This document shows, piece by piece, positions 18,322 to 25,931 of a DNA stretch of 35,519 bases. A program made the translations under genes and the position numbers. Every line of letters begins with the position of its first letter. Position 1 is the first letter of the stretch. Location: contig CALJAA010000204.1 in NCBI GenBank assembly GCA_938028465.1, forward strand, positions 1-35,519, in the 5' to 3' direction. This DNA comes from an uncultured Granulosicoccaceae bacterium. Lineage in GTDB: Bacteria; Pseudomonadota; Gammaproteobacteria; Granulosicoccales; Granulosicoccaceae. Under the pieces are notes generated by a model that was not told the origin of the DNA, did not search any database, and was given only the letters and a program-made list of their open reading frames with translations.

Positions 18322-18424
18322 GGGCGCTATTGCCGAGTGGGCTGTCTTTACTGTTTAGGTGGCGGTTTGGCTTGTGGGCTTTGACTTGTGGGGGTTATCT
18401 CTATGAGTGAGCACCTAGTGTGCT

Positions 18425-18449
18425 GGATCCTCGCCTGCGCGAGGATGAC
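18425..18449. repeat. REP-like element B
   Basis: ATCCTCGC (18427-18434), loop CTGC, GCGAGGAT (18439-18446), then GAC: an 8-bp hairpin of the same family as the element at 7643, with T for C in the stem and the loop in the opposite orientation. It lies between the hypothetical membrane gene and the convergent histidine kinase gene. Confidence 0.75.
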
Positions 18450-18468
18450 GGCTTCAGTAATTGCGATG

Positions 18469-19905
18469 CTAAGCAGCTTTTTGTTTTTTAAAATGCATGC
18501 TAATGACTAAGCCAGGATCATTGTCATCGAGTTCGATTTCAGCTTTATGAATCCGTGCTACCGCCTTTACTAGGCTTAAGCCCAAACCGTTGCCTGCTGA
18601 GTTGCGTTCATTTTCTAGTCTGACGAAGCGTTCAAACACACGTTCACGGTCTTCCATTGGGATGCCCGGGCCATTGTCGGCTACGCTGATCGTGAAGGCA
18701 TCATCGTTGCCTTCAATCCTTACACATACAGCACCTGGTGCAGGGGTGTACTTGATCGCATTATCGAGTAGGTTGGTAACCGCTTGACCGATCAAATGGC
18801 GGTTACACAAGTAAGTTGGGTATGCTCTAATATCAGTTTCGACGGTGATTTGATCCTCTTCAGCCACTGCTTCATAGAGTTCAGCCAGTTCTTCAACAAG
18901 CTCGCCAATATTGGCTTGCGACCATTCAGTTGAGTCAATACCAGCTTCGAGCCTTGCGATACTCAGCATGGCGTTAAAGGTTTGTATCAAACTATCAGCA
19001 TCGTCGATGGCTTCACCCATAACGACGCGATAGTTTTCTGGGTCGCGTTCTTCTAGCAAAGTCACTTCGAGCTTTGTTCGTAACCTAGTGAGTGGGCTAC
19101 GCAAATCGTGCGCAACATTATTAGTTACCTGTTGCATACTCTTCATGAGATCTTCTATGCGATTAAGCATTTGGTTTAGCTTAGTGGCTATCTCATCGAA
19201 TTCGTCGTCGCGTGCAGTTACCGATAATCGCTGTGATAAATCACCACTCATAATTTCGCTTGCTGTACGGCTAACTGAGTCGATGCGTCTTAGCACGCTG
19301 CTACCAATCCAGACACCACCAATCAACGAGAAAAATAGCGTTAGTAAGGTTGCACCGACTACCAATGCAAACGTGTGATCAAGCAACGCCTTCTCATCGC
19401 TAATCTCATGGCCGATCGTTAGCTTCAGGCCGTTAGGTAGTTGGGTTTCGGCAACGCGCACGGGGTTAAATGCACGCGGACTGCCTGGCGGAAGGTCAGC
19501 CACGTCACCCATGTTGCGAGTGGTGTGTGAGCGGGTGGACTTTACTCTGATCGGTGCGTCTTCGTCAGTCTCGGCTGATTCTGCTGATTCATTGTTAGCC
19601 AGAAAATAAAAGCGACCATAAGTATCAATTTGATTACGGCGTTGTATTGCTTCTAGCAGTTCTGGTAACGCGCCAGATTTGTATAGATTGATCAGGTAAT
19701 CGGTTTCTAGGCGAAGGCGGGCATCAACCTGCGATTCTATTTGGTCTCGGGTAGACCAGTAGATAAAGCCTAGCGTGGCGGCAGACAGAGTACTAAATAG
19801 AGTGGCGTAGATAAGCGCCAAGCGGAATGCTGAGGTGCGAAATAGCCTGCCGCGATCAAAGTCACGCAAACGGGCTCGGGGTGCTGGTGGTTTGCGCGTT
19901 TCCAT
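18469..19905 (-). CDS. Two-component sensor histidine kinase
   Basis: 478 residues from the ATG at 19905; in-frame TTG and GTG codons 54 and 51 bases upstream are possible starts. Layout: membrane segment about 28-50, a periplasmic sensor region of about 125 residues, second membrane segment about 182-202, HAMP domain, then HisKA with NVAHDLRSPLTRLR (phospho-acceptor H266), then HATPase_c with NLLDNAIKYTP, DNGPGIP and GNGLGLSLVKA. The sensor region has no domain I recognise and is rich in D/E and S, so the signal is unknown. The response regulator is upstream on the same strand, but about 200 bases and a REP pair separate them. It probably responds to an envelope signal, given the adjacent divergent protease gene (inference). 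Confidence 0.92.
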   Translation of the reverse strand: METRKPPAPRARLRDFDRGRLFRTSAFRLALIYATLFSTLSAATLGFIYWSTRDQIESQVDARLRLETDYLINLYKSGALPELLEAIQRRNQIDTYGRFYFLANNESAESAETDEDAPIRVKSTRSHTTRNMGDVADLPPGSPRAFNPVRVAETQLPNGLKLTIGHEISDEKALLDHTFALVVGATLLTLFFSLIGGVWIGSSVLRRIDSVSRTASEIMSGDLSQRLSVTARDDEFDEIATKLNQMLNRIEDLMKSMQQVTNNVAHDLRSPLTRLRTKLEVTLLEERDPENYRVVMGEAIDDADSLIQTFNAMLSIARLEAGIDSTEWSQANIGELVEELAELYEAVAEEDQITVETDIRAYPTYLCNRHLIGQAVTNLLDNAIKYTPAPGAVCVRIEGNDDAFTISVADNGPGIPMEDRERVFERFVRLENERNSAGNGLGLSLVKAVARIHKAEIELDDNDPGLVISMHFKKQKAA

Positions 19906-20020
19906 TGGTATAACAATAGCGGAATTATCTAAGGGCAGTCTAACTATTTGGGCCACCAACTATGGCTTCACTGTGTTACTGCTTCAATAGGTAAGTCGCA
20001 CCTCATCAATAGTCGAGATG

Positions 20021-20102
20021 GACCCCCGCTTTCGCGGGGGTGACCGAGTGATTAGGAGTTTTGTCATTCCCACGAAAGTGGCGATCCGGCGTTCCGGAAT
20101 CC
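20021..20102. repeat. REP-like element C, paired copies (BIME-like)
   Basis: First copy: CCCCCGC (20023-20029), loop TTTC, GCGGGGG (20034-20040), then TGAC. Second copy: GTCATTCCCAC (20063-20073), loop GAAA, GTGG (20078-20081), followed by CCGG-containing sequence and GGAATCCA. The loops TTTC and GAAA are reverse complements, so the two copies face opposite ways, as in BIMEs. The pair lies between the response regulator stop (20112) and the kinase start. Confidence 0.75.
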
Positions 20103-20111
20103 ATTTATTTG

Positions 20112-20810
20112 CTACAAACTGGTTTCGAGGCTATGTGAAGATTCTTGTAGTTTGTATCCTGCCCCTCTAACTGTGTGCAGCAGTGGGGTGTCGAAGTCTT
20201 TATCTATCTTGCTGCGCAGACGACTAATCTGCACATCAATGACATTGGTTTGCGGATCGAAGTGATAGTCCCATACGTTCTCTAACAACATGCTGCGCGT
20301 AACCACCTGCCCAGTGTGTTGCATAAGGTATTCAAGTAGGCGAAATTCGCGTGGTTGCAAATTAATGTTGTTACCTGAACGTGTAACTTTATGTTTAATC
20401 AAATCGAGCGTTAAATCGCCAACGTGCAACACAGTACCTTGTACGCCAGTTTGGGCGCGTCGAGTTAGTGCTTGCAAGCGAGCGGTGAGTTCGCTTAATG
20501 AGTACGGCTTGGTGAGGTAGTCGTCGCCACCGGCTTTAAGCCCAGTTACGCGCTCATCAACATCATCCAATGCACTCAAAATGAGTACTGGCGAGTTGTT
20601 ACCCATACGACGCAATTCTTCAATTAAAGACAAGCCATCGCGCTTGGGCAACATCCTGTCGATAATATGGGCATCGTAAGCATTTGCAACAGCCATCTGC
20701 AAACCTTTTTCGCCATCTGCTGCGTGTTCCACAGCATGTCCGCTTTCAGTCAAACCCTTGACCAGATACGCCGCGGCTTCCGTATCATCTTCCACTAGTA
20801 ATATTCGCAT
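20112..20810 (-). CDS. OmpR/PhoB-family response regulator
   Basis: 232 residues. Receiver domain 1-115: acidic pocket VEDD at 6-9, phospho-acceptor D51 in IIDRMLP, conserved S79 in LSA and K101 in TKPYS. C-terminal winged-helix domain about 128-225, ending with RSKIDKDFDTPLLHTVRGAGYKL. It is of the subgroup that includes CopR- and QseB-like regulators. Good Shine-Dalgarno (GGGGG, close to the ATG). It heads a unit with the kinase downstream and is divergent from the DegP-like gene, with which it shares 111 bases of control region. Confidence 0.94.
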   Translation of the reverse strand: MRILLVEDDTEAAAYLVKGLTESGHAVEHAADGEKGLQMAVANAYDAHIIDRMLPKRDGLSLIEELRRMGNNSPVLILSALDDVDERVTGLKAGGDDYLTKPYSLSELTARLQALTRRAQTGVQGTVLHVGDLTLDLIKHKVTRSGNNINLQPREFRLLEYLMQHTGQVVTRSMLLENVWDYHFDPQTNVIDVQISRLRSKIDKDFDTPLLHTVRGAGYKLQESSHSLETSL

Positions 20811-20921
20811 ACTGCCCCCATTCTTAGTCTGTCGTTCGTTTTAACAAGCTGTAATGCAACAGTGCATTGTAACTTGACTCATACGTAACGATTCACGTTT
20901 ATAAACTGGAGTATACAACCC
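20811..20921. promoter_or_regulatory. Shared control region of response regulator and degP-like gene
   Basis: 111 bases between divergent starts. An inverted repeat, AATGCA (20853-20858), ACAG, TGCATT (20863-20868), is followed by three GTAA-containing copies starting at 20851, 20869 and 20885 (spacing 18 and 16), a pattern that could serve an OmpR-type regulator. GTAACTT at 20869-20875 resembles the sigma-E -35 GGAACTT, but no good -10 is seen 16 bases on. TTGACT at 20874-20879 is a possible sigma-70 -35 with only a weak -10 (18 bases). None of these sites is proved. Confidence 0.4.
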
Positions 20922-22412
20922 ATGAATGCAAACGCTCTTGACGATGCCATCGTTAGCACCGAAGTGCGAACTACGACCATAATGCCCCGTATTCGTTCAT
21001 ATACAAGAATATACAGAAACGCAGTGTTTTTGATACTACTGATGCCGTTTCTTGCTGTAACGAAATCCTACGCGGACTCCCTGCCTGATTTCAGTGCGCT
21101 GGTAGACCAAGAAGGTGACGCAGTCGTGAAAATCTCTGTTCTAACCGAATCTACCAGTTTGGGTCGTAGCGGCATCCCAGGGGTCGATCTGGACCAACTG
21201 CCTGAGTATTTGCGCAAGTTTTACGAACAACTTCCTCAAAATCAGCAACCATCCCCACGCAGAGGCGGTGGTTTTGGTAGCGGCTTCATAATTTCAGATG
21301 ATGGATATGTCATAACAAATGCGCACGTTGTAGATAGCGCAACTGAGATAAAAGTAGGCCTAAAAGATCGTCGTGAATATGACGCCAAACTAATTGGCCT
21401 TGATAAAGCGAGCGACATTGCAGTACTGAAAGTTAATGCCGGTAATTTGCCCGTCGTAAAAATTGGTGACTCAGACGACGTTCGAGTGGGTGAATGGGTG
21501 TTAGCGATTGGTTCACCATTTGGTTTTGAACAAACAGCAACGCAAGGCATTATTTCAGCGCTTGGCCGTAGTTTGCCCAGCGAAACCTATGTGCCTTTTA
21601 TTCAAACCGATGCCGCTGTTAACCCTGGTAATTCGGGTGGCCCATTGTTTAATACTGACGGTGAAGTGATTGGTGTTAATTCGCAAATTTATTCTCGGTC
21701 AGGCGGCTACCAAGGTTTGTCTTTTTCAATCCCTATTAATGTGGCAATGTCGATTGCCGATCAACTTAAATCCTCTGGTTACGCGACGCGTGGTTGGCTA
21801 GGTGTGATGATCCAAGACGTTAATCAAGATCTCGCTGAATCATTTGGTTTAACCAAGCCAGAGGGTGCCTTAGTTGCACAGGTTGCCGATAGCGGGCCGG
21901 CAGAAAAATCAGGTATCGAAGCGGGTGATATTTTGATTAAATTTAACGGCAAAAAAGTTGTGTCGTCTAATGCCTTACCACCGTTGGTGGGGGCTGTTAA
22001 GCCCGGTGAAACAGTGGAAGCGCTCGTGATTCGTAACGGCCGTGAAAAAACACTTAATGTAAAAGTGGGTGCCCTGGAGTCAGATGTCAAAGCCAACAAA
22101 GCGGTTGAATTGGCAGGTATGCGCGAGTCCAAGCTCGGTGCTGTGGTTGCTAACCTTAGCGACAGCGAATTAAACAAACTTGATCTGGATAATGGTGTGG
22201 TTGTTAAGGAAGTCGCACCGCAAAGCGCGGCAGCCAATGCTGGTTTGCGCCCAGGGGATGTTATTGTTGAGTTTGATCGTACCGCCGTTGAGAATGTCCG
22301 TCAGCTCGAACAAAAGTTGGATGATTCAATTGGTGGTAAAGCAACATCAATGTTAGTGCAACGAGAGGGCTCGCCAATATTCATGGCGTTGAAGCTTGAT
22401 TCTGACGGCTAG
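20922..22412 (+). CDS. DegP/HtrA-type periplasmic serine endoprotease
   Basis: 496 residues; degrades or refolds damaged periplasmic proteins. Trypsin-like domain with catalytic triad H135 (NAHVV), D165 (KASDIAVL) and S238 (GNSGGP). Two PDZ domains follow, at about 295-380 and 400-490. The signal peptide hydrophobic core is near 35-50 (NAVFLILLMPFLAV), then TKSYADS. The n-region is long: an in-frame ATG 60 bases downstream would give a more usual signal peptide, but TGGAG at 20907-20911 supports the first. Divergent from the two-component genes, as in MucD/AlgW-like and other envelope-stress loci. I cannot tell DegP from DegQ/MucD by eye, so no symbol is given. Confidence 0.94.
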   Translation: MNANALDDAIVSTEVRTTTIMPRIRSYTRIYRNAVFLILLMPFLAVTKSYADSLPDFSALVDQEGDAVVKISVLTESTSLGRSGIPGVDLDQLPEYLRKFYEQLPQNQQPSPRRGGGFGSGFIISDDGYVITNAHVVDSATEIKVGLKDRREYDAKLIGLDKASDIAVLKVNAGNLPVVKIGDSDDVRVGEWVLAIGSPFGFEQTATQGIISALGRSLPSETYVPFIQTDAAVNPGNSGGPLFNTDGEVIGVNSQIYSRSGGYQGLSFSIPINVAMSIADQLKSSGYATRGWLGVMIQDVNQDLAESFGLTKPEGALVAQVADSGPAEKSGIEAGDILIKFNGKKVVSSNALPPLVGAVKPGETVEALVIRNGREKTLNVKVGALESDVKANKAVELAGMRESKLGAVVANLSDSELNKLDLDNGVVVKEVAPQSAAANAGLRPGDVIVEFDRTAVENVRQLEQKLDDSIGGKATSMLVQREGSPIFMALKLDSDG

Positions 22413-22424
22413 GGTGTTTTGGTT

Positions 22425-22560
22425 GGGGTGTCATCCTCGCAAGAGCTTGACACCCCGTAGGAGCATGTCGTCCTTACACAGGTTTGTCATCCCCGCTTAG
22501 GTATTTCATCGCGCGGGGATGACAAGCCGGAACTAGGATGACGAGCCTAAGCCAGGATGA
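22425..22560. repeat. REP-like element cluster D
   Basis: GGGGTGTCA (22425-22433) pairs with TGACACCCC (22448-22456) around 14 bases. TTGTCATCCCCGC (22484-22496) pairs perfectly over 13 bp with GCGGGGATGACAA (22513-22525) around 16 bases. Two further GGATGAC half-copies lie near 22536 and 22554. The cores match the element at 7643, but the loops are larger. It lies between the convergent degP-like and VC0807-like genes and may act as a transcription barrier for both. Confidence 0.8.
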
Positions 22561-22575
22561 CTGGGTTTCGCTGGT

Positions 22576-22597
22576 ATAACTAGGTATTCCTAGTTAT
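22576..22597. repeat. Perfect 9-bp inverted repeat
   Basis: ATAACTAGG (22576-22584), loop TATT, CCTAGTTAT (22589-22597), 12 bases downstream of the VC0807-like stop. AT-rich and unlike the REP elements. There is no T-tract on either side, so it is a weak terminator candidate at best. Confidence 0.5.
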
Positions 22598-22609
22598 TTG
22601 AATAGGGCC

Positions 22610-23359
22610 TTACTTGCTGCCGGCGTCCTCGCCTTTAGCGTTCTCAGCAACTTCCTCAGTATCCTCTTCCGCTCCAACCATCACTTGTTCAAGCTTTAAG
22701 CCTGTAAGCCTACTGATTGTGCGCCAGATAAAATAGAAGATGGCGAACATCATGATCATTGATGGTATCGCAATCACTGGGTAGCTCAACGCATTCATTT
22801 TTCCCAATTCAATATTAAACGCTTCAGTACCTGCAGCACTAGTGACGATGGATTTTGCCAATATAAAATTCATGATCGCTGAAAAGAAAAACGTTCCCGC
22901 AAACCAATAATTGGCTTTGCTTAGCGCACTATCAAATTCGGATTTTGAGCCGTTTGTATGTAACGCGGCATCAACTACGTCGATATTCACAACCGATGGA
23001 TTGAGTAACAGCTTGTTCAGCAGAGGAAAGCCCATCTTCTTTGCAACTAATACACCGATACCAATAGCTAAGGGTATCGCAGCTTCTTTCACAGCTAACC
23101 ATTTAGGGTCGAGTTTTAGTAAACCAATGCTGCCCGTTAGCAACACGCTGATCACACCCAGTAGGGCGACCCAGTTGCGCGTGCCATTGCCGAAGAGATC
23201 GTACAGGCCATAGCAAACTGGAAACGCTAAGGCGACGATTAAACCACCAGTGGGCCCAAGGTGCTCCTCCCCACTCAGCTTCATTAAAATGAGAGTAGGG
23301 ATGACGATGCTGATAATGAGATCAACAAACGGTCGTTGTTTTTTTTCTGGTTTGTTCAC
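22610..23359 (-). CDS. VC0807-family multi-pass membrane protein
   Basis: 249 residues, GTG start, about six hydrophobic segments (near 11-27, 37-51, 64-80, 93-106, 150-170, 193-215). The N-terminal pattern (IVIPTLILMKLS, LGPTGGLIVALAFPVCYGLYDL, LLGVISVLLTGSIGLL, LDPKWLAVKEAAIPLAIG) resembles the VC0807 family of uncharacterised inner-membrane proteins, related in layout to septation-protein-A-like proteins. The acidic C-terminal tail (about 228-249) is cytoplasmic by charge. Function unknown. A 19-codon ORF and a terminator-like hairpin lie in its 5' region. Named from memory of the family; not checked by search. Confidence 0.65.
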   Translation of the reverse strand: MNKPEKKQRPFVDLIISIVIPTLILMKLSGEEHLGPTGGLIVALAFPVCYGLYDLFGNGTRNWVALLGVISVLLTGSIGLLKLDPKWLAVKEAAIPLAIGIGVLVAKKMGFPLLNKLLLNPSVVNIDVVDAALHTNGSKSEFDSALSKANYWFAGTFFFSAIMNFILAKSIVTSAAGTEAFNIELGKMNALSYPVIAIPSMIMMFAIFYFIWRTISRLTGLKLEQVMVGAEEDTEEVAENAKGEDAGSK

Positions 23360-23402
23360 GGCCGAGAGTTAGGGGTATGAGGAAAGTGAAAAAGAGAACG
23401 GT

Positions 23403-23434
23403 AATTAAAGAAGGGCCGCCATTGTGGCGGCCCT
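23403..23434 (-). terminator. Intrinsic terminator or attenuator upstream of VC0807-like gene
   Basis: On the minus strand AGGGCCGCC (23434-23426), loop of 5, GGCGGCCCT (23420-23412), then TCTTTAATT. A 9-bp GC-rich stem with a T-rich tail. It ends the small ORF transcript and lies 44 bases before the GTG of the VC0807-like gene, so it could also attenuate that gene. Confidence 0.65.
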
Positions 23435-23480
23435 GTGCTTTGGCTGACAAACAGCCAGAAGCAGCAGTTGATCTAGCGGG

Positions 23481-23540
23481 TTAGGCTAGACTACCACTCC
23501 AAGCCAACCTGTCATGATTCAAAACACTTGATAAAGACAT
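23481..23540 (-). CDS. 19-residue small ORF with near-perfect Shine-Dalgarno (leader peptide or small protein)
   Basis: The minus strand reads GGGAGGTGATCAA directly before ATG, so the 3' end of 16S rRNA could pair over about 10 bases (GGAGGTGATC) at 7-base spacing, the strongest ribosome site in the window. The frame encodes MSLSSVLNHDRLAWSGSLA and ends at TAA. A terminator-like hairpin follows 47 bases after the stop. The peptide has one tryptophan and five serines, but no run of one amino acid as classical attenuators have. It may be a leader peptide for the VC0807-like gene or an independent small protein. No homologue comes to mind. The site is clear; the function is unknown. Confidence 0.55.
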   Translation of the reverse strand: MSLSSVLNHDRLAWSGSLA

Positions 23541-23583
23541 TTGATCACCTCCCATTAAGTTACTGTATGAACTTAAAGAGTAG

Positions 23584-23633
23584 CACAATTGTGTTTGAGC
23601 TGTTAACGCGTTGTTCACACGCTATTAATAGCG
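23584..23633. repeat. Palindromes between the small ORF and the COG3014 lipoprotein gene
   Basis: CACAATTGTG (23584-23593), AACGCGTT (23605-23612) and CGCTATTAATAGCG (23620-23633) are perfect palindromes within 50 bases. They lie upstream of the small ORF and just after the COG3014 gene stop. The last could be a weak terminator, and the others operator-like sites (inference). I find no convincing -35/-10 pair for the small ORF. Confidence 0.4.
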
Positions 23634-23636
23634 GTT

Positions 23637-24947
23637 TTAGTTAGCAGATGCGGCTAGTGCCGCTGCGGCGTTGGTAGACGCAGGCGCTGCAGCTGGTACC
23701 GTTACTGGCGTTGTTTCTGGACTGGTAGCTGCTGCTGTGGCTTTGTTCAGGGTGCGAAAAACACGTTGCCCTGGCTGCACGTTGATATCATCTAACATTA
23801 CTGTGCGCCTCGAAGAACCACTACCAACTTCAACTGATAGCGTATGAGTGCCAGGCTTAACTGGTATCACGAGCATGGATAGTTGCCCGGGGAGAGTCTC
23901 CCAGCTACGTGTATCGGGTAGTTCAGATATATAAAGGGCGGCGGTGACAAACATACCGAGTAGCGTGTCCTCCTTGCGTGCCTCTTTTGCGATAGAGTTT
24001 TTTACCCCCGCTCGTACCACAGACTTTAGTGCAATCTTATTGCCTCGCTCAGAAAGCGACGAACGTGCTACAGAGATTAAATTAGTGGTAATAGGCGCGC
24101 TGGGTATGGCTTCGCCATTTAACGATACGTTTATCTCTTTGCTAATCGCTGGATATTCAGGATAAATAGGGAAAGCGATAAACTGATCTGTATCGATCGG
24201 AATGCTACCCACTAGTTTTGTTGGGATGCGCCCAGTATCAACAAACACCACGATAGAACTATCGATGGTATTAAAGTCTCTACCGCTGGCTATTTTTTTC
24301 ATAGCCTGCTTTCGGCCTAGGCGTTTGGCGTTGTTCCAAGCTAAACGTGCAACGCCTTCAACATGATCAGCGTCTTGATGAAGCTTGTTGTATTCAATGT
24401 GCGCACTGTCAAGTTGGTTCGCTTCTTCCAGCGATAACGCTACGAGTGCGCGAGTAAACCAATCTTTTCTAAGTGCTTTTGTATGAGTGTCGAGTAGTTT
24501 AATAGCTTGGCGCGCTTCTACAGCGGCTGACTCTGGCTCATTTAATAGCAGGAAGTTCATCATCTGTAGCGAGTGCACCCATAGGCGCTCGCTGTATTCG
24601 CCACGATAAGTGGTGGCCCAATCGTTAGTGACCAATGCTGTAGACTGTTCGGACACGCTAATGAAATCCAGCTGCTTAATTGTTTCGCTGGCTTGAAGCA
24701 GTGCGCGGCTGCTTTCACGATAACGGCCTTCTGAAAACGCGATGGTGCCTTTATCAAATTGCACCAATAGGCGGTTTTTTGAATCAGGATTCACTCCGTC
24801 AAGCGTTTCAAGAGCGCGATCTGGCTGGCCACTGTAATACTGCATGCGCGCAGTTTGTATCGTGGAGGTTGAAGCGCATGCCTGCAAAAATAGCAGGCAC
24901 ACGATCAAAGCCCAATTGCGCGTCCGTGCGTGTATCTTAATGTCCAT
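23637..24947 (-). CDS. COG3014-like TPR lipoprotein
   Basis: 436 residues with a lipoprotein signal peptide (lipobox LQAC, C24). The region 30-215 is helical with TPR-like repeats. A beta-rich domain follows (VVFVDTGRIPTKL near 230-245 through LPGQLSMLVIPVKPGTHTLSVEV near 355-380), and an alanine/proline/threonine-rich tail ends the protein. COG3014 proteins often lie next to LpoB-type lipoproteins, as here (26 bases downstream of lpoB on the same strand). Anchored to a membrane facing the periplasm, a role in peptidoglycan synthase control is plausible but inferred from the neighbour. Confidence 0.75.
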   Translation of the reverse strand: MDIKIHARTRNWALIVCLLFLQACASTSTIQTARMQYYSGQPDRALETLDGVNPDSKNRLLVQFDKGTIAFSEGRYRESSRALLQASETIKQLDFISVSEQSTALVTNDWATTYRGEYSERLWVHSLQMMNFLLLNEPESAAVEARQAIKLLDTHTKALRKDWFTRALVALSLEEANQLDSAHIEYNKLHQDADHVEGVARLAWNNAKRLGRKQAMKKIASGRDFNTIDSSIVVFVDTGRIPTKLVGSIPIDTDQFIAFPIYPEYPAISKEINVSLNGEAIPSAPITTNLISVARSSLSERGNKIALKSVVRAGVKNSIAKEARKEDTLLGMFVTAALYISELPDTRSWETLPGQLSMLVIPVKPGTHTLSVEVGSGSSRRTVMLDDINVQPGQRVFRTLNKATAAATSPETTPVTVPAAAPASTNAAAALAASAN

Positions 24948-24973
24948 TTTGACTACTTATTAAGAGTGCAAGC

Positions 24974-25594
24974 TTACCAGCGGAAAATGGGCTGAGAAGA
25001 CTCGCGAGCGATCTCAACACTATCGGCCCAGCTAATCTCACCTGTTTCAAGGTTAGTCAGTTCTAGGTTCATGCTGTAGAAAACCAATTTCTTTTTATTT
25101 AAACGCCACTGCCTAGGCTGTGCCTTTTCGATCGAACGCAGAGTACCTGCAAGGATGTAATCTGCACCTAGCTGTCGGCCAGTTTTGATTTGGTCCGCAA
25201 CCGCTACATAGCCTGCTTGCTGGTATTCGGTTTCAGCATTCACATTGACACGTTGCTCGCGATTGAGAAAGCGATACTTGTTTGCTTGAATTAGCTTTAA
25301 GCGAATGTCATCTGAGATACCACCAGTATTGATGTGCTCACTGGTTTCGTTAGCGATGCCGTAAGCAATAAGAATTGGTTTTTCGACGCTAGTGTTGATT
25401 TGTGTAGTCGTTAGTAAGCTACCCACTAGTTTGTCGACGATTTCTTTCTTGTCTGAGAAGTCGTAGTTGGCATCGTAGTGGATCTCGCTCTCTGGATCGA
25501 TATTGCGAGTGGTTGCGGCGCAACCCATAATGCCGACACTCAAAAGTGCAATGACGGCTAGGCGCATGGTGCGCTGATTAATTAACATTTTCAT
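24974..25594 (-). CDS. lpoB: LpoB-like penicillin-binding protein activator lipoprotein
   Basis: 206 residues with a lipoprotein signal peptide (IMGC, C25) and an LpoB/YcfM-type domain over about 45-206. Signs of it are VDKLVGSLLT, KPILIAYGIANETSEHINTGGISDDIRLKLIQANKYRFLNRE split by short gaps, the YVAVADQIKTGRQLGADYILAGTL segment, and the late LELTNLETGEISWAD. In E. coli LpoB is an outer-membrane lipoprotein that activates PBP1b. The proline-rich linker of E. coli LpoB is missing here, so reach across the periplasm and the partner may differ. It heads the unit with the COG3014 lipoprotein. Confidence 0.82.
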   Translation of the reverse strand: MKMLINQRTMRLAVIALLSVGIMGCAATTRNIDPESEIHYDANYDFSDKKEIVDKLVGSLLTTTQINTSVEKPILIAYGIANETSEHINTGGISDDIRLKLIQANKYRFLNREQRVNVNAETEYQQAGYVAVADQIKTGRQLGADYILAGTLRSIEKAQPRQWRLNKKKLVFYSMNLELTNLETGEISWADSVEIARESSQPIFRW

Positions 25595-25931
25595 AGTGAT
25601 TCCATATTGGGCTTGTTAGGCTTGTTCGACTATTGGTACGTATCGATACCGTTATTAGTTCAGTGTGGTTTTGCGCTGTTTAGTTCGCGCTTATGTTTTG
25701 CTGTTTCAATGTATTACATCGATGTATTGTTTCAACGCAGTGTTAAGTGTGGATTGTAAGTGCCGAGTTGCAACTCCATTTGTACCCTCCGTGTATTATC
25801 TATCGGTAATATTGCCACAGGCTGATGGTGCTTCTGTGTAACAAAATGTACGCCTAGGCTTTTGCGGTGTAGTTCGCACACGTATTTCGGGCTGAGTCAC
25901 ACCTGATCAGTGTGCAGTCACGAAACTGAAC
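25595..25931. other. Intergenic stretch, 337 bases, with a repeat-flanked palindrome
   Basis: No ORF seen. Upstream of lpoB, TGTTTCAA occurs at 25702-25709 and 25728-25735 (26 bases apart), with a perfect 12-bp palindrome TACATCGATGTA (25715-25726) between them, about 120-130 bases before lpoB. A CACAC/GTGTG stem (25898-25902, 25910-25914) lies just after the glpK stop and could be a weak terminator. I found no confident promoter. Confidence 0.45.

Noticed and set aside
7643..22560. Repeated palindromes as a CRISPR array or phage attachment sites
   Set aside because: Copies are scattered over kilobases, differ in arms and loops, and have no regular spacers, cas genes or integrase nearby.
25898..25914. 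CACAC/GTGTG hairpin after glpK as a true terminator
   Set aside because: Only 5 bp with no T-tract; kept as a note, not as a feature.
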